A stretch of DNA of 64,000 nt, taken from CAJBNH01 sp964447285. Its GTDB lineage: Bacteria; Myxococcota_A; UBA9042. The notes under the pieces were generated by a model that searched no databases, was not told where the DNA came from, and saw nothing but the letters and a program-made list of their open reading frames with translations. Made by a program: the position numbers and the translations under genes. Where the stretch lies: the NCBI GenBank assembly GCA_964447285.1, contig CAYURO010000021.1, positions 1-64,000 on the forward strand. Direction: 5' to 3'. This document shows, one piece after another, positions 26,968-35,279 of the stretch. Every line of letters begins with the position of its first letter. Position 1 is the stretch's first letter.

Positions 26968-29379
26968 TCAGCCTGGGGCCAGCGGACACATCTTCTCGGG
27001 GAACGAACGTTCACCCAGCTTGGCGAACTCGCAAAACACCATGCCATCGGAGATCTTGGTGATGATGCCGGCTCCATAGCGGGCGTGCCGGACGGCCTGT
27101 CCCTGACGCCACGGGCTCACCTGCGGTGCCACGTCTTCCTCAGACGCTGACTGGGCTTGCCCCCTGATTCCTGCGCCGAAAACCGGACTCGCCTCAGGCG
27201 TCGCCTCTGGAGCATCCAGCCACCGCGTCGACGCCACCGGCAGCGGCAACAGGTAGGGGCTAGGCATCGCAAGTGCCTGCGCGTGGGCGGGTTGCGTGTG
27301 GTAGGACAGCTCGACCTCATCCTTGGCGCGCGTGATGCCGACGAACAGCAAGCGGCGTTCTTCGGCGTCGGCTGCGGGGTCGCCCCAGGTGCTGGCCAGT
27401 GGGACCATGCCTTGATTCACGCCGCTGATGAAGACGTGACGAAATTCAAGGCCTTTCGCTGCATGCAGGGTCAGCAGCTTCACCGACTCGGCTTGTGGGT
27501 CGACCGTCTCGGCGATGGCTCCCAGACCTCCCAGAGCTGTCTCGTCCAGCGCTCGTTCGAACGCCTGCCGGACCGGACCACCGTCTGTGGCGCAGAACCG
27601 CTCGACACTCGCCAGCCACTGCCGCGCGTGTTTCAGGTCACGAGGGTGCTCCGCAGACGCCGGGCGCAAGCGCAGGGGCAGGGCCAGTTGCACCTCCAAA
27701 ACCTCGGCCAGGCCGTCGGCGTCGGGCAGGGCGTCGAGCCAGCCCCCCAGAAGCTCCAAGCGTTCACAGAGGTCTATGGTCTCGATCAGGACCTTTCGCG
27801 ACCCGGATCCGGGGAGACTTGGGTCGCCGGCCGTCCGCTTGTCCGTGTGCCGGTGCTGCAGAAAGGCCTGTGCAGCGGCCAGACCGTCGAGGGTGTGCTT
27901 GTCGCGAAACCCTTGGTACGACTTGAGGTTCCATGCCTTGGCGGGCAAGCAGCCGTAGGCAGGGTGGGTCAGGGCCGAGCGAACACGCTCTGCGTCCCCC
28001 CCTTGAACGGCCGCTTGCAGCAGGCGAAGCAACCACGCCGCCGCCGGCTGGTCACGCAGGGTCGCACGTGTCGGCTCCTCGCAAGGGATGCCGCGGTCGC
28101 TCAACGCCTCGCGGAACACCTCACCCTGTCGACGAGTCCGGAACAGAATCGCGACTTCGCGGTAGGGCACGCCCGCTTGGTGCAGCCGTGCAATTCGCTC
28201 GCAAAGGTACTGCGCCTCAAGGAACGGATTGTGGTGCCGACGGATGGTGACAGGTGCCCCCGGATCCCTTGTGCCCACGAGCGGTTGGCCGCCGCTCGGC
28301 TGCTGGAAACCCAGCACCGATCTCGCGCAGGCCAGGATGCTGGAGGTCGAGCGGTAGTTGACGGGCAGGGTATGCGTCGTGCATCCGAACTCCGCCTGCA
28401 CTTGGTCGAACAGCTCGGGTGTACTGCCTCGCCAAGCGTAAATGACCTGCGACGGGTCGCCCACCGCAAACAAGCGGGTATCGGGCCCTCGCAAGCGCCG
28501 CAGGAGCTCGAGTTGCCGACCATCGCAGTCCTGAAACTCGTCCACGATGACCCAGCGCGGGTACTGGAACGCATCGCCGGGCTGAGCCAGCAACGCGGTG
28601 GTGTGGGCGATCAAGTCGTCGAAGTCCATGACGTTGCGCTGGATCTTCTCGTCCACCGCCAACTGCGCCAGTAGGGGCAGGTCGTCGTCGGCGCGCATCG
28701 CCCCGTACCGCCGCTCGCCACGCGCCAAGGCCTCCAAGCGTTGGGGCAGCTTTGCGGTGTACTTCACGTTCAACCGGTGTTGGGCGATCAGACGCTCCCA
28801 CAGCGCCTCACTTCCGGCCTGGTCCAGCACTGAGAACCCGCGTCGAAACCCAAGGTTCCCGACCGGCAACACCCGCGACAGCAGCGACCGGGCGACGGAG
28901 TGGAACGTGCCCATCAGCCAGAAATCCTGTGGCGTGTGCGGCAACCCCGCGTCCGCCAGCGCCTCGATGCGCGTCCGAATCTCGCCCGCTGCTTTGTGGG
29001 TGAACGTCAGGACGGCCATCTCTCGCAGCGGCACGTCCTGAATCAGGTGCAGATACAGGATCTTGTGGACCAGCACCGCCGTCTTGCCGCTGCCCACCTG
29101 TGCGCGCACCAACGCTGCCGGCTCGTCCGAAAAGACTGCGCGCAGCTGCCACGGGTTCAGCCGCGACAGGCTCTGGTGCAGCAGTGGGTGGCGGTCGCGG
29201 ACCACGTCCAGCTTGGTCTGGAGCTCGACTGGCAAGGGCTCCGCCAGTGCGGCGGCTGCGGTGACACTTGCGGGGGCCTCCGCGGGACCTTGAGGGCCGA
29301 ACAACGCCCTTGCAGCCGCCACCGGCCCGTCGGCCTTGTGTCGGCTGTCGCGGAGCTGGCGGCGGAGGTCTTTGAACAT
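26968..29379 (-). CDS. UvrD/PcrA-like superfamily 1 DNA helicase
   Basis: An 803-residue ATP-dependent 3'-5' helicase. Walker A is G96-S-G-K-T100, motif Ia L-T-F-T-H-K-A-A, Walker B V-D-E-F-Q-D, then G-D-P-S-Q-V-I-Y-A-W-R-G (motif III), N-Y-R-S-T (motif IV), L-T-L-H-A-A-K-G-L-E-F (motif V) and V-G-I-T-R-A-K (motif VI). The first 75 residues are a non-motif extension. The C-terminal 40 residues (R-H-A-R-Y-G-A-G-I-I-T-K) resemble the PcrA C-terminal Tudor-like module that binds RNA polymerase. ATG 29379 is chosen over the ORF's longer start because the extension covers the promoter and operator. The promoter overlaps an SOS-like box, so DNA damage induction is likely. Confidence 0.88.
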   Translation of the reverse strand: MFKDLRRQLRDSRHKADGPVAAARALFGPQGPAEAPASVTAAAALAEPLPVELQTKLDVVRDRHPLLHQSLSRLNPWQLRAVFSDEPAALVRAQVGSGKTAVLVHKILYLHLIQDVPLREMAVLTFTHKAAGEIRTRIEALADAGLPHTPQDFWLMGTFHSVARSLLSRVLPVGNLGFRRGFSVLDQAGSEALWERLIAQHRLNVKYTAKLPQRLEALARGERRYGAMRADDDLPLLAQLAVDEKIQRNVMDFDDLIAHTTALLAQPGDAFQYPRWVIVDEFQDCDGRQLELLRRLRGPDTRLFAVGDPSQVIYAWRGSTPELFDQVQAEFGCTTHTLPVNYRSTSSILACARSVLGFQQPSGGQPLVGTRDPGAPVTIRRHHNPFLEAQYLCERIARLHQAGVPYREVAILFRTRRQGEVFREALSDRGIPCEEPTRATLRDQPAAAWLLRLLQAAVQGGDAERVRSALTHPAYGCLPAKAWNLKSYQGFRDKHTLDGLAAAQAFLQHRHTDKRTAGDPSLPGSGSRKVLIETIDLCERLELLGGWLDALPDADGLAEVLEVQLALPLRLRPASAEHPRDLKHARQWLASVERFCATDGGPVRQAFERALDETALGGLGAIAETVDPQAESVKLLTLHAAKGLEFRHVFISGVNQGMVPLASTWGDPAADAEERRLLFVGITRAKDEVELSYHTQPAHAQALAMPSPYLLPLPVASTRWLDAPEATPEASPVFGAGIRGQAQSASEEDVAPQVSPWRQGQAVRHARYGAGIITKISDGMVFCEFAKLGERSFPEKMCPLAPG

Positions 29380-29416
29380 CGCGACACGGGCCGCAAGTCC
29401 GGGGCGGCAGCGGGGG

Positions 29417-29444
29417 ATGGTAGGCGAGACTGAACGGATGTCCA
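29417..29444 (-). promoter_or_regulatory. Candidate promoter of the UvrD-like helicase gene
   Basis: On the minus strand TGGACA (plus 29439-29444) and TACCAT (29417-29422) are 16 bp apart, about 40 bp upstream of the ATG at 29379. The -35 lies inside the SOS-like dyad at 29430-29445. Confidence 0.5.
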
Positions 29445-29445
29445 G
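29430..29445. promoter_or_regulatory. SOS (LexA-like) box, copy 1
   Basis: Minus-strand sequence CTGGACATCCGTTCAG: an imperfect dyad CTGGAC-N4-GTTCAG. It agrees with the M. xanthus LexA consensus as I recall it (CTRHAMRYBYGTTCAGS) at 15 of 17 positions. A 21-bp stretch including it is repeated identically upstream of the MrfA-like gene at 33549-33569. Confidence 0.6.
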
Positions 29446-29458
29446 TGAGATCGGGCGG

Positions 29459-30670
29459 TCAGGGCACCGACCTGGCGCAGCGGAAGCCTTGGCTCGCGTA
29501 CTGCTCTCCCGGTCCGACCGGCACGCGGGACGCCACACGCAGCTCATCAAGGGGGTGAGCAAAGCTGCCGCCCTTCATCACCTTGTAGCTCGAGCCGCCC
29601 GGTCCCTGCGGGTCGACCGCGGCATCCGCGCTGTACGGGCCGTACCAGTCGGCCACCCACTCCTGCACGTTGCCCGCCATGTCGTAGAGGCCATACCCGT
29701 TCGCGGTGCCGGTGGTGCCGACGACGGACGTCAGGCCGGTGTTGCAGCCGATGTCCTCGGTCTTGAACGACGCAGAGTGGGCCAACTCCTTGGTGCAGGT
29801 CGGATCGTCGTCGCCCCACGGGAACTTGCCGGCCTTGCCGCCGTGTGCCGCCCGCTCCCACTCAGCCTCGGTCGGCAGTCGGCCGCCGGACCACTTGCAG
29901 AAGGCGTTGGCATCGTCCCAGTGCGCCCCGTTCATCGGGTGCTTGCCGCGTCCGTCCTTGCCCCAGTTGAACCATTCCGCGAACATCCACTGGGCAAGCC
30001 CGCAGGCGTTCTGACCGACGCAGCCCTGATACCGCTCGACGGTGACCTCGTAGGCGTCCAGATAGAACCCCTTGACCGTCACGGTGTGCTGCGGGCTCTG
30101 GTCTGCCGGGCAAGTGTCGCCGGTGGCGCAGCCCATCTGGAACGTGCCGCCGGGTACGTAGACCATGCCGTCGGGGGCGTTCTTCGCGCACGCGCCGGCC
30201 TTGCAGGTGGTGCCGGTGGGGCAGAACTCCTCCTCCCAGCCCGACCCATCGGTCTTGCAGGTCGCCAGCGTGTCGCCCGCGCACATGGCAACCCCGGGCA
30301 CGCAGGACAGGGCAACGTCGCCTGCAACGTCGTTCGCAACATCGTTCGCAATATCGTCTGTGCTGTCCTTGACGGCGTCGGGTGCGGTGTCCACCTGAAT
30401 GTCCTGTGCAACGTCAGGGGCTACATCCACATGGGTGTCAGGCACTTGGGTCCCGTCTTGTGTGTCCTCTCCGTCGGTTGCGGTCGCGTCAGTTCCTGGG
30501 TCGGCCACTTCCGTTGCGTCATCGGCCACTTCCGCCAAGCCGTCGGGCAAGGTGTTATCGGCGTCGGAGAAGGCAGCCTCGGGGGGCAGTTCCTCGACGC
30601 CAGAACACGCCGCAACGATGGACGAAGAGAGCAGCAGGATCAAATAGATCAAGATAGATCGGTGAAGCAT
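29459..30670 (-). CDS. Lipoprotein with formylglycine-generating-enzyme (SUMF1/PvdO) fold
   Basis: A 403-residue lipoprotein, lipobox V19-A20-A21-C22, start ATG 30670. Residues about 30-125 are an Asp/Thr/Ala/Val tether. A short Cys module follows (C-x-x-G-x-x-M-C...C-P-x-G-x-x-C). The C-terminal 235 residues are an FGE/SUMF1-type domain: M-V-Y-V-P-G-G-T-F-Q-M-G, Y-L-D-A-Y-E-V-T-V, R-L-P-T-E-A-E-W-E-R-A-A, N-G-Y-G-L-Y-D-M-A-G-N-V-Q-E-W and G-F-R-C-A-R. The Cys pair of true sulfatase-activating enzymes (C-x-x-x-x-C before the R-x-x-x-R helix) is replaced by S-F-A-H-P-L-D-E-L-R. It is thus likely a non-catalytic or differently acting, perhaps ligand-binding, surface protein. Confidence 0.82.
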   Translation of the reverse strand: MLHRSILIYLILLLSSSIVAACSGVEELPPEAAFSDADNTLPDGLAEVADDATEVADPGTDATATDGEDTQDGTQVPDTHVDVAPDVAQDIQVDTAPDAVKDSTDDIANDVANDVAGDVALSCVPGVAMCAGDTLATCKTDGSGWEEEFCPTGTTCKAGACAKNAPDGMVYVPGGTFQMGCATGDTCPADQSPQHTVTVKGFYLDAYEVTVERYQGCVGQNACGLAQWMFAEWFNWGKDGRGKHPMNGAHWDDANAFCKWSGGRLPTEAEWERAAHGGKAGKFPWGDDDPTCTKELAHSASFKTEDIGCNTGLTSVVGTTGTANGYGLYDMAGNVQEWVADWYGPYSADAAVDPQGPGGSSYKVMKGGSFAHPLDELRVASRVPVGPGEQYASQGFRCARSVP

Positions 30671-30710
30671 TCGATGCCCTGAGTCCGCACCTGTGCGGTT
30701 GTCACTGAGC

Positions 30711-30739
30711 ATCGTAGCAGCCGGGGCCGGTCAGGTCAC
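30711..30739 (-). promoter_or_regulatory. Candidate promoter for the FGE-fold lipoprotein gene
   Basis: On the minus strand GTGACC (plus 30734-30739) and TACGAT (30711-30716) are 17 bp apart, about 40 bp upstream of the ATG at 30670. A small CCGGT-N6-ACCGG hairpin (30727-30742) overlaps it and follows the MrfA-like stop codon. Confidence 0.35.
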
Positions 30740-30751
30740 CGGTGCTCGCCC

Positions 30752-33511
30752 TCAATTGACCGTCTTGTCCTCGACCTTCACGACGAAATCGCCGCCCAGC
30801 ACGTAGCCGCTCGCCAGCTCGGCGTTGGCCTCGTGCTCGGTCTCGGGCACCTGCTGGGTCAGGTCGTCATGGCGACGCTTGAGCTTGATGGCCTTGCGGG
30901 TGGCTGTCTCTCGCTCGTCCGCGCCGACCTCGACCATCAGACGCCAGTCTCGCGGCACTTCCACTTGCGACTCCAGCGCTTGCCGCAGCCGACCGTGGGT
31001 TCGCTCCTCCAGCAGCCAGTCGCGCAGCCCCGGACTCGCCACCTTCAGCAGCAATCGCTCGCCGAACTGCTGCACCTGCGCCTGCGCCAGCACCTCGACG
31101 CCGGTCGCACGCGACTGACGCAGCCCCGCCAACACCTGGTCCCAGCGGGTCACCAAGTCCGTCCACGGCACGCGCACCGCCGCCGGTGCGGGGCTGCGGT
31201 CCTGCGTCGACGCGGGCGGCATCAGATCTGCCGGCAGCGCCGTGACCTCGCGCAACCCCTTGAGCGACCAAGCGATCAGCCGCCGGTCCCGCACGTAGTC
31301 GCCCACACACGCCGGACACCCTCGCGTGCAACGGCAGTGCTCGACCAGCCGGATGGCGTCCTCTACCAGCTCGCTGGCGAAGTCGAACGCCTTGGCCGAA
31401 TACCCCAAGCCACCGGTGTAGCTGTCGTACAAGATCAGCGCGGTCACGGTCTTGCCGGTCTCTTCGTCGGCGTAGTGGAAGCTGGTCGCGCGCAAGTCGG
31501 CCTTCTCGGCCATGGTGCGCAACCGGGCGACCGAGTGCAGGGCGTGCACCATCCCGGCCAAGGCATCGCGACGCTCCGCCCCCAGCACCTTCAGCACCCG
31601 CTCGGGCACCGCGATCCACAGCGCTTCGGTTTCCAGCTGCAGGCGCAGGGGTTCGTGCAGCTGCTCGTAGCCCAGATTCTGGTGGTTGTGAAACTCGAGC
31701 ATTTTGTAGCCGATCACGGCGTCGTCGACCCGGACGTCGCCGAAATAGGCCTGCGCGACGGGGGCTTGCGCGGGATCTTCCGGGGCGAGAGCGGCCACGG
31801 CCTTGACCTCTTGCGTCAGCAGCACGTCGATGCTCGTGCGTACGTCGGGCTGCGTGTAGAAGTTCTGCTCGACTGGCACAACCGTCGCCACATGTGCCAC
31901 CAGGTCCAGCGTCTCGACCTGGTACTGGATGCCGTCGTGCAGGTACACGGCGCGTGTGTGGGCCTCGCGGTACACCTGGGGGCGATCCATCTCGGTGATC
32001 GTCATTCCCGTGTCGCGGTTGACGATCTTGAAGCGATCCTTGTGCAAGTTGCGCAGGCTGAACTCGCCGGCGGGGAACGGACCTCCTGCCCAGTGGTAGC
32101 TTCCCAGCACCTCGCGCAGCTCGCCCGCTTTTTGCAGCACGCCGACGATCTCGCCCAGGTCGGGAAACGTCGCGGCGTCGTCCAGTGTCAAGGGCAATTC
32201 CGCTGCCGCTGCGCGCACGTGGGCCAGCTGGATCGCCAGGTTGTCGCGGTCGACCACAGCGTGCTCGGCGGCCTGACCCACCAGCCAGTCGGGGTTCTCG
32301 GCGATGTACTGGTCGGCCGCGTCTACGGCGAGCATCAGGATGGCGTGGGCGACCTCGTTGCGGCGACCCGCGCGGCCCATCTGCTGCCAGAAGCTGGCGC
32401 GCGTGCCCGGAAAGCCAGCCTGCACGACCACTTGCAGGGCACCGATGTCGATGCCCAGCTCCAGCGCATTGGTCGACACCACGCCCAGCAACCTGCCGTC
32501 GATCAGGTCGCGCTCGACCTTGCGCCGCTCTTCCGGGGTGTAGCCGCCGCGATAGCCCGCCAGCAAGTAGCTCTCGTCGTGTCCGGCGATGTCCGACAAC
32601 CGGTCGCGCGACTCCTTCAGCACGATCTCCGTCTCCTTCCGGCTGCGGCAGAAGGCGATGGTGCGGTGGCGCTTCTCGACCAGGTGCGGGATCAACTGCG
32701 CCATCTCTCCCGTGACCTGCTTGCGCGTGTCGTTTTCCTGCATCGGCGGTTGCCAGAAGTGCACGATCTTGCCGGCCGAGGGCGAGCCGTCCCGGTCCAC
32801 CAGCGTGAACGGCCGGTGGCACAGCGTCTCGGCGTGCTCGCGGGCGTTGGCGATCGTGGCAGAACTGCACAGAAATTGTGGGTTGGAGCCGTAGTGGTGA
32901 CAGATGCGCAACAAGCGACGCATCAGGTTGGCAAAGTGGGCGCCAAACGCGCCGCGGTACGTGTGCAGCTCGTCCAGCACGATGAACCGGACGTTCCGGA
33001 AGATGTGCGAGAAGCCCTGCCGACCGTGATGGGGCAGCAGCGCCGTGTTGAACATGTCGGGGTTGGTCAGGATCAGGTTGGCACGGTCGCGGATGCGGGT
33101 GCGCTCGGCGGGAGGGGTGTCACCGTCGTAGACACCGGCCTCGATGCGTCTGCCAGTCAGCCCGTCGGCCAGACCGATCACGCCCCGCAATTGGTCTTGG
33201 GTCAGCGCCTTGGTCGGAAACAAGAGCAGCGCGCGCGCCGACGGGTCCTCGAGCACCGACTGGATCACGGGCAGCAGGTACGACAGAGACTTGCCGCTTG
33301 CGGTGCCGGTGGTGACGACGACGTCCTCGCCAGCGCGCGCCGCCCGAAAGGCATCGGCTTGGTGGCTGTACAGCTGCGTGATGCCGCGCTGGGCCAGGGC
33401 GTCGCGCAGAGCAGGGTGGAGATCAGTTGGAAAATCGACGAGATCCGCAGGACGCGCTGGGATCTCACGGGTGGCGACGATGCGGTTCTGGAAGCGTCCA
33501 AGGTGCAGCAT
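30752..33511 (-). CDS. MrfA-like DEAD/DEAH helicase with DUF1998 zinc module
   Basis: A 919-residue superfamily 2 helicase. It has T-G-T-A-S-G-K-S (Walker A, 68-75), F-P-T-K-A-L-T-Q-D-Q, D-E-L-H, S-A-T-I-A-N and Q-M-G-R-A-G-R-R (motif VI). Near residue 690-710 it has C-R-C-T-R-G-C-P-A-C, the four-Cys module of DUF1998-type helicases such as Bacillus MrfA and fungal Hrq1. MrfA acts in a UvrA-independent repair route for mitomycin C lesions, so a repair role for monoadducts or crosslinks is likely here. ATG 33511 follows GGAG; a longer frame to 33694 runs through the operator and into the divergent gene. The promoter region carries the same SOS-like box as the UvrD-like gene. The last 80 residues are charged and not conserved as far as I can see. 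Confidence 0.88.
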   Translation of the reverse strand: MLHLGRFQNRIVATREIPARPADLVDFPTDLHPALRDALAQRGITQLYSHQADAFRAARAGEDVVVTTGTASGKSLSYLLPVIQSVLEDPSARALLLFPTKALTQDQLRGVIGLADGLTGRRIEAGVYDGDTPPAERTRIRDRANLILTNPDMFNTALLPHHGRQGFSHIFRNVRFIVLDELHTYRGAFGAHFANLMRRLLRICHHYGSNPQFLCSSATIANAREHAETLCHRPFTLVDRDGSPSAGKIVHFWQPPMQENDTRKQVTGEMAQLIPHLVEKRHRTIAFCRSRKETEIVLKESRDRLSDIAGHDESYLLAGYRGGYTPEERRKVERDLIDGRLLGVVSTNALELGIDIGALQVVVQAGFPGTRASFWQQMGRAGRRNEVAHAILMLAVDAADQYIAENPDWLVGQAAEHAVVDRDNLAIQLAHVRAAAAELPLTLDDAATFPDLGEIVGVLQKAGELREVLGSYHWAGGPFPAGEFSLRNLHKDRFKIVNRDTGMTITEMDRPQVYREAHTRAVYLHDGIQYQVETLDLVAHVATVVPVEQNFYTQPDVRTSIDVLLTQEVKAVAALAPEDPAQAPVAQAYFGDVRVDDAVIGYKMLEFHNHQNLGYEQLHEPLRLQLETEALWIAVPERVLKVLGAERRDALAGMVHALHSVARLRTMAEKADLRATSFHYADEETGKTVTALILYDSYTGGLGYSAKAFDFASELVEDAIRLVEHCRCTRGCPACVGDYVRDRRLIAWSLKGLREVTALPADLMPPASTQDRSPAPAAVRVPWTDLVTRWDQVLAGLRQSRATGVEVLAQAQVQQFGERLLLKVASPGLRDWLLEERTHGRLRQALESQVEVPRDWRLMVEVGADERETATRKAIKLKRRHDDLTQQVPETEHEANAELASGYVLGGDFVVKVEDKTVN

Positions 33512-33538
33512 GACTGGCTCCAAGCGGGCAGGACTCGG

Positions 33539-33566
33539 AGGATAGACAAGACTGAACGGATGTCCA
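33539..33566 (-). promoter_or_regulatory. Candidate promoter of the MrfA-like helicase gene
   Basis: On the minus strand TGGACA (plus 33561-33566) and TATCCT (33539-33544) are 16 bp apart, about 30 bp upstream of the ATG at 33511. The -35 lies within the SOS-like dyad, so a bound repressor would block polymerase. Confidence 0.55.
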
Positions 33567-33567
33567 G
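33552..33567. promoter_or_regulatory. SOS (LexA-like) box, copy 2
   Basis: Identical to copy 1 at 29430-29445 (minus-strand CTGGACATCCGTTCAG) and embedded in the same 21-bp repeat (33549-33569). It has the same geometry to the -10 element. A C8 run (33581-33588) lies just beyond it. Confidence 0.62.
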
Positions 33568-33681
33568 TGGTAGGCTGCTTCCCCCCCCTCGATCCACGCA
33601 TCTCCCGCCGCAACGCATTGACCCCGGCTCCCGCACCCCTATGATCCCCGCCGCCGCGTTCCCCACCGCGCAAGGATTCCC

Positions 33682-35163
33682 ATGGTCGGCCCACGCAAGC
33701 CCACGCGCCCTTCTGGCCCCAAGCCGCCTCGCAAGCCGTCGCGCGGTCCGGCGAAGGGAGCGCCGAGGCCTGAGAATTCCCAAGCCAGCACGCCTACTTC
33801 CCAACGTCCTGCACCACCGCGACCTCACGCTTCCGCCCGGCCGACGGATGCCCCGCGACCTCGCGCTGGCAAGAGTTCCCGACCGGCGGAAGGGCCGCGT
33901 TCAGGTCCCCGTCCGATTCCTCGCCCGGTTCCGCGCACCGGCGCCCGTCCGTCCCGGCCGCTGATCCAGCCGCGGGTCGAGCGCCCGACGCGACAGGCAC
34001 CGATCCTGGCAAGCGATCTGCCGGACCTTGGCCCACTGCCGACGCTGTTGGCGCAGCATGTGGCCGCCCACTACACGCCGCACAGGTTCGAGAAGGCGAC
34101 GGTGCCGCTCGAGCGCATCCACCGCGACGCACTGCTGCAGCTGTCGGGGCTGTTCACCAGCGAGCGGCCGGACTTGCCCGCCGGCTACCTGACGCAGCCC
34201 AAATACCGTGGAGCCTATCTGCTGTATTTCGTCCCGACAGGCGTGGCGACGATGATGACCGTGCTGCGCGACTCGCTGGCTTGGCCGCCGCCGGCCGACC
34301 GCAAGCCCTTGCGCGTGTTGGATATTGCCTCGGGGCCGCTGACGGCTTCGCTGGCGGTGGCGCTTCTGCTGCCGCCCGACGTGCCGCTGGAAGTGACGGC
34401 CATCGACGCCTCTGGGCCAATCCTCGATGACGGTCGGACGCTGATGCGCCAGATTCGCCCCGACGCGGTCGTGCACACGGTGTCGGGGAACTTGCGTGAA
34501 GGCCGACTGCTGCGCGACCTGAAGGGCCGGTTTGACCTGATCTTGATGGCGAATTTCCTGAACGAGTGGTCGGTGGGGGGGCGCAAGAAGCAGGAACCGG
34601 GCGAGTTCGTCGAGAAGGTGATGGTCGATCACCTCGCGGAAGGGGGCGCCGCCGTCCTGGTCGAGCCCGCCACGCGCACCGCCTCGCACCACTTGATCGC
34701 GGTGCGCGAGCACATCGTCGAGAACACCGGTATCGCGCTGCTGGGGCCGTGTCTGGGGACGATGCCGTGTCCGCTGGGCGCGGCCTCGATGCGTGATTGG
34801 TGTCACGCGGAGCGCCCTTGGGAGCGTCCGCCGATGGTGGTGGCGCTGGACGACGCGATTGGCCACCGCCGGTCCACACTGAAGTACAGTTGGCTGGCTC
34901 TGGGTGACCGGGGGCAGCCCGTGCCCGGACCCAACCAGTATCGTGCCGTCGGAGGACCGATGCGGGCGGCAGGGGCGTTTCGGCGCTATTTGTGCGGTCC
35001 GGAGGGCCGGGTGGTCGCGCTGTTCGAAGACGACCGCGTCCCTGCGACCCTGCGAGACGCTTGGCGCGGCCAGTCCGTAGTGGTGACCGGCGACCTTTCC
35101 ATCGGCCGGCGCGGCCCATACGAAGAGACCGTACTGCGTCCCCAAACCCCACAACGTCGCTGA
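33682..35163 (+). CDS. Rsm22-family methyltransferase-like protein
   Basis: A 493-residue protein with a long Pro/Arg/Lys-rich disordered N-terminus (about 1-110), then a SAM-dependent methyltransferase fold with motif I V-L-D-I-A-S-G-P-L-T-A-S. A Cys-rich part follows with G-P-C-L-G-T-M-P-C-P-L-G-A-A-S, D-W-C-H-A-E and R-R-Y-L-C-G. These cysteines are the hallmark of Rsm22/METTL17, an iron-sulfur protein tied to small-ribosomal-subunit assembly. The start ATG 33682 follows AAGGA. It is divergent from the MrfA-like gene and upstream of a Cys-repeat lipoprotein. Role: probable ribosome assembly factor or rRNA methyltransferase; activity is unproven for bacterial members as far as I know. Confidence 0.75.
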   Translation: MVGPRKPTRPSGPKPPRKPSRGPAKGAPRPENSQASTPTSQRPAPPRPHASARPTDAPRPRAGKSSRPAEGPRSGPRPIPRPVPRTGARPSRPLIQPRVERPTRQAPILASDLPDLGPLPTLLAQHVAAHYTPHRFEKATVPLERIHRDALLQLSGLFTSERPDLPAGYLTQPKYRGAYLLYFVPTGVATMMTVLRDSLAWPPPADRKPLRVLDIASGPLTASLAVALLLPPDVPLEVTAIDASGPILDDGRTLMRQIRPDAVVHTVSGNLREGRLLRDLKGRFDLILMANFLNEWSVGGRKKQEPGEFVEKVMVDHLAEGGAAVLVEPATRTASHHLIAVREHIVENTGIALLGPCLGTMPCPLGAASMRDWCHAERPWERPPMVVALDDAIGHRRSTLKYSWLALGDRGQPVPGPNQYRAVGGPMRAAGAFRRYLCGPEGRVVALFEDDRVPATLRDAWRGQSVVVTGDLSIGRRGPYEETVLRPQTPQRR

Positions 35164-35279
35164 TTTGGAAATGTTGGAGTTGCCGGGTGCGGGCGGTGCT
35201 TGGTAGCTTTGTCGTTGCAAACGACTCTTTTCGCGAGCTGGCCCGTCCGGTCGAAGTCGCCTCCACTCCTGAGGTTCCC

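Noticed and set aside
29459..30670. Calling the FGE-fold lipoprotein a sulfatase-activating enzyme
   Set aside because: The catalytic Cys pair is missing and no sulfatase gene is in the window.
33512..33694. N-terminal extension of the MrfA-like helicase up to 33694
   Set aside because: It would run through the SOS-like operator and promoter and overlap the start of the divergent Rsm22 gene; ATG 33511 has a GGAG site and begins the conserved part.
30833..33964. Very long plus-strand open frame opposite the MrfA-like helicase
   Set aside because: It is the antisense shadow of a GC-rich gene, with His/Gln/Arg-rich composition and no domain; similar shadows oppose acnA and the Ehr genes.
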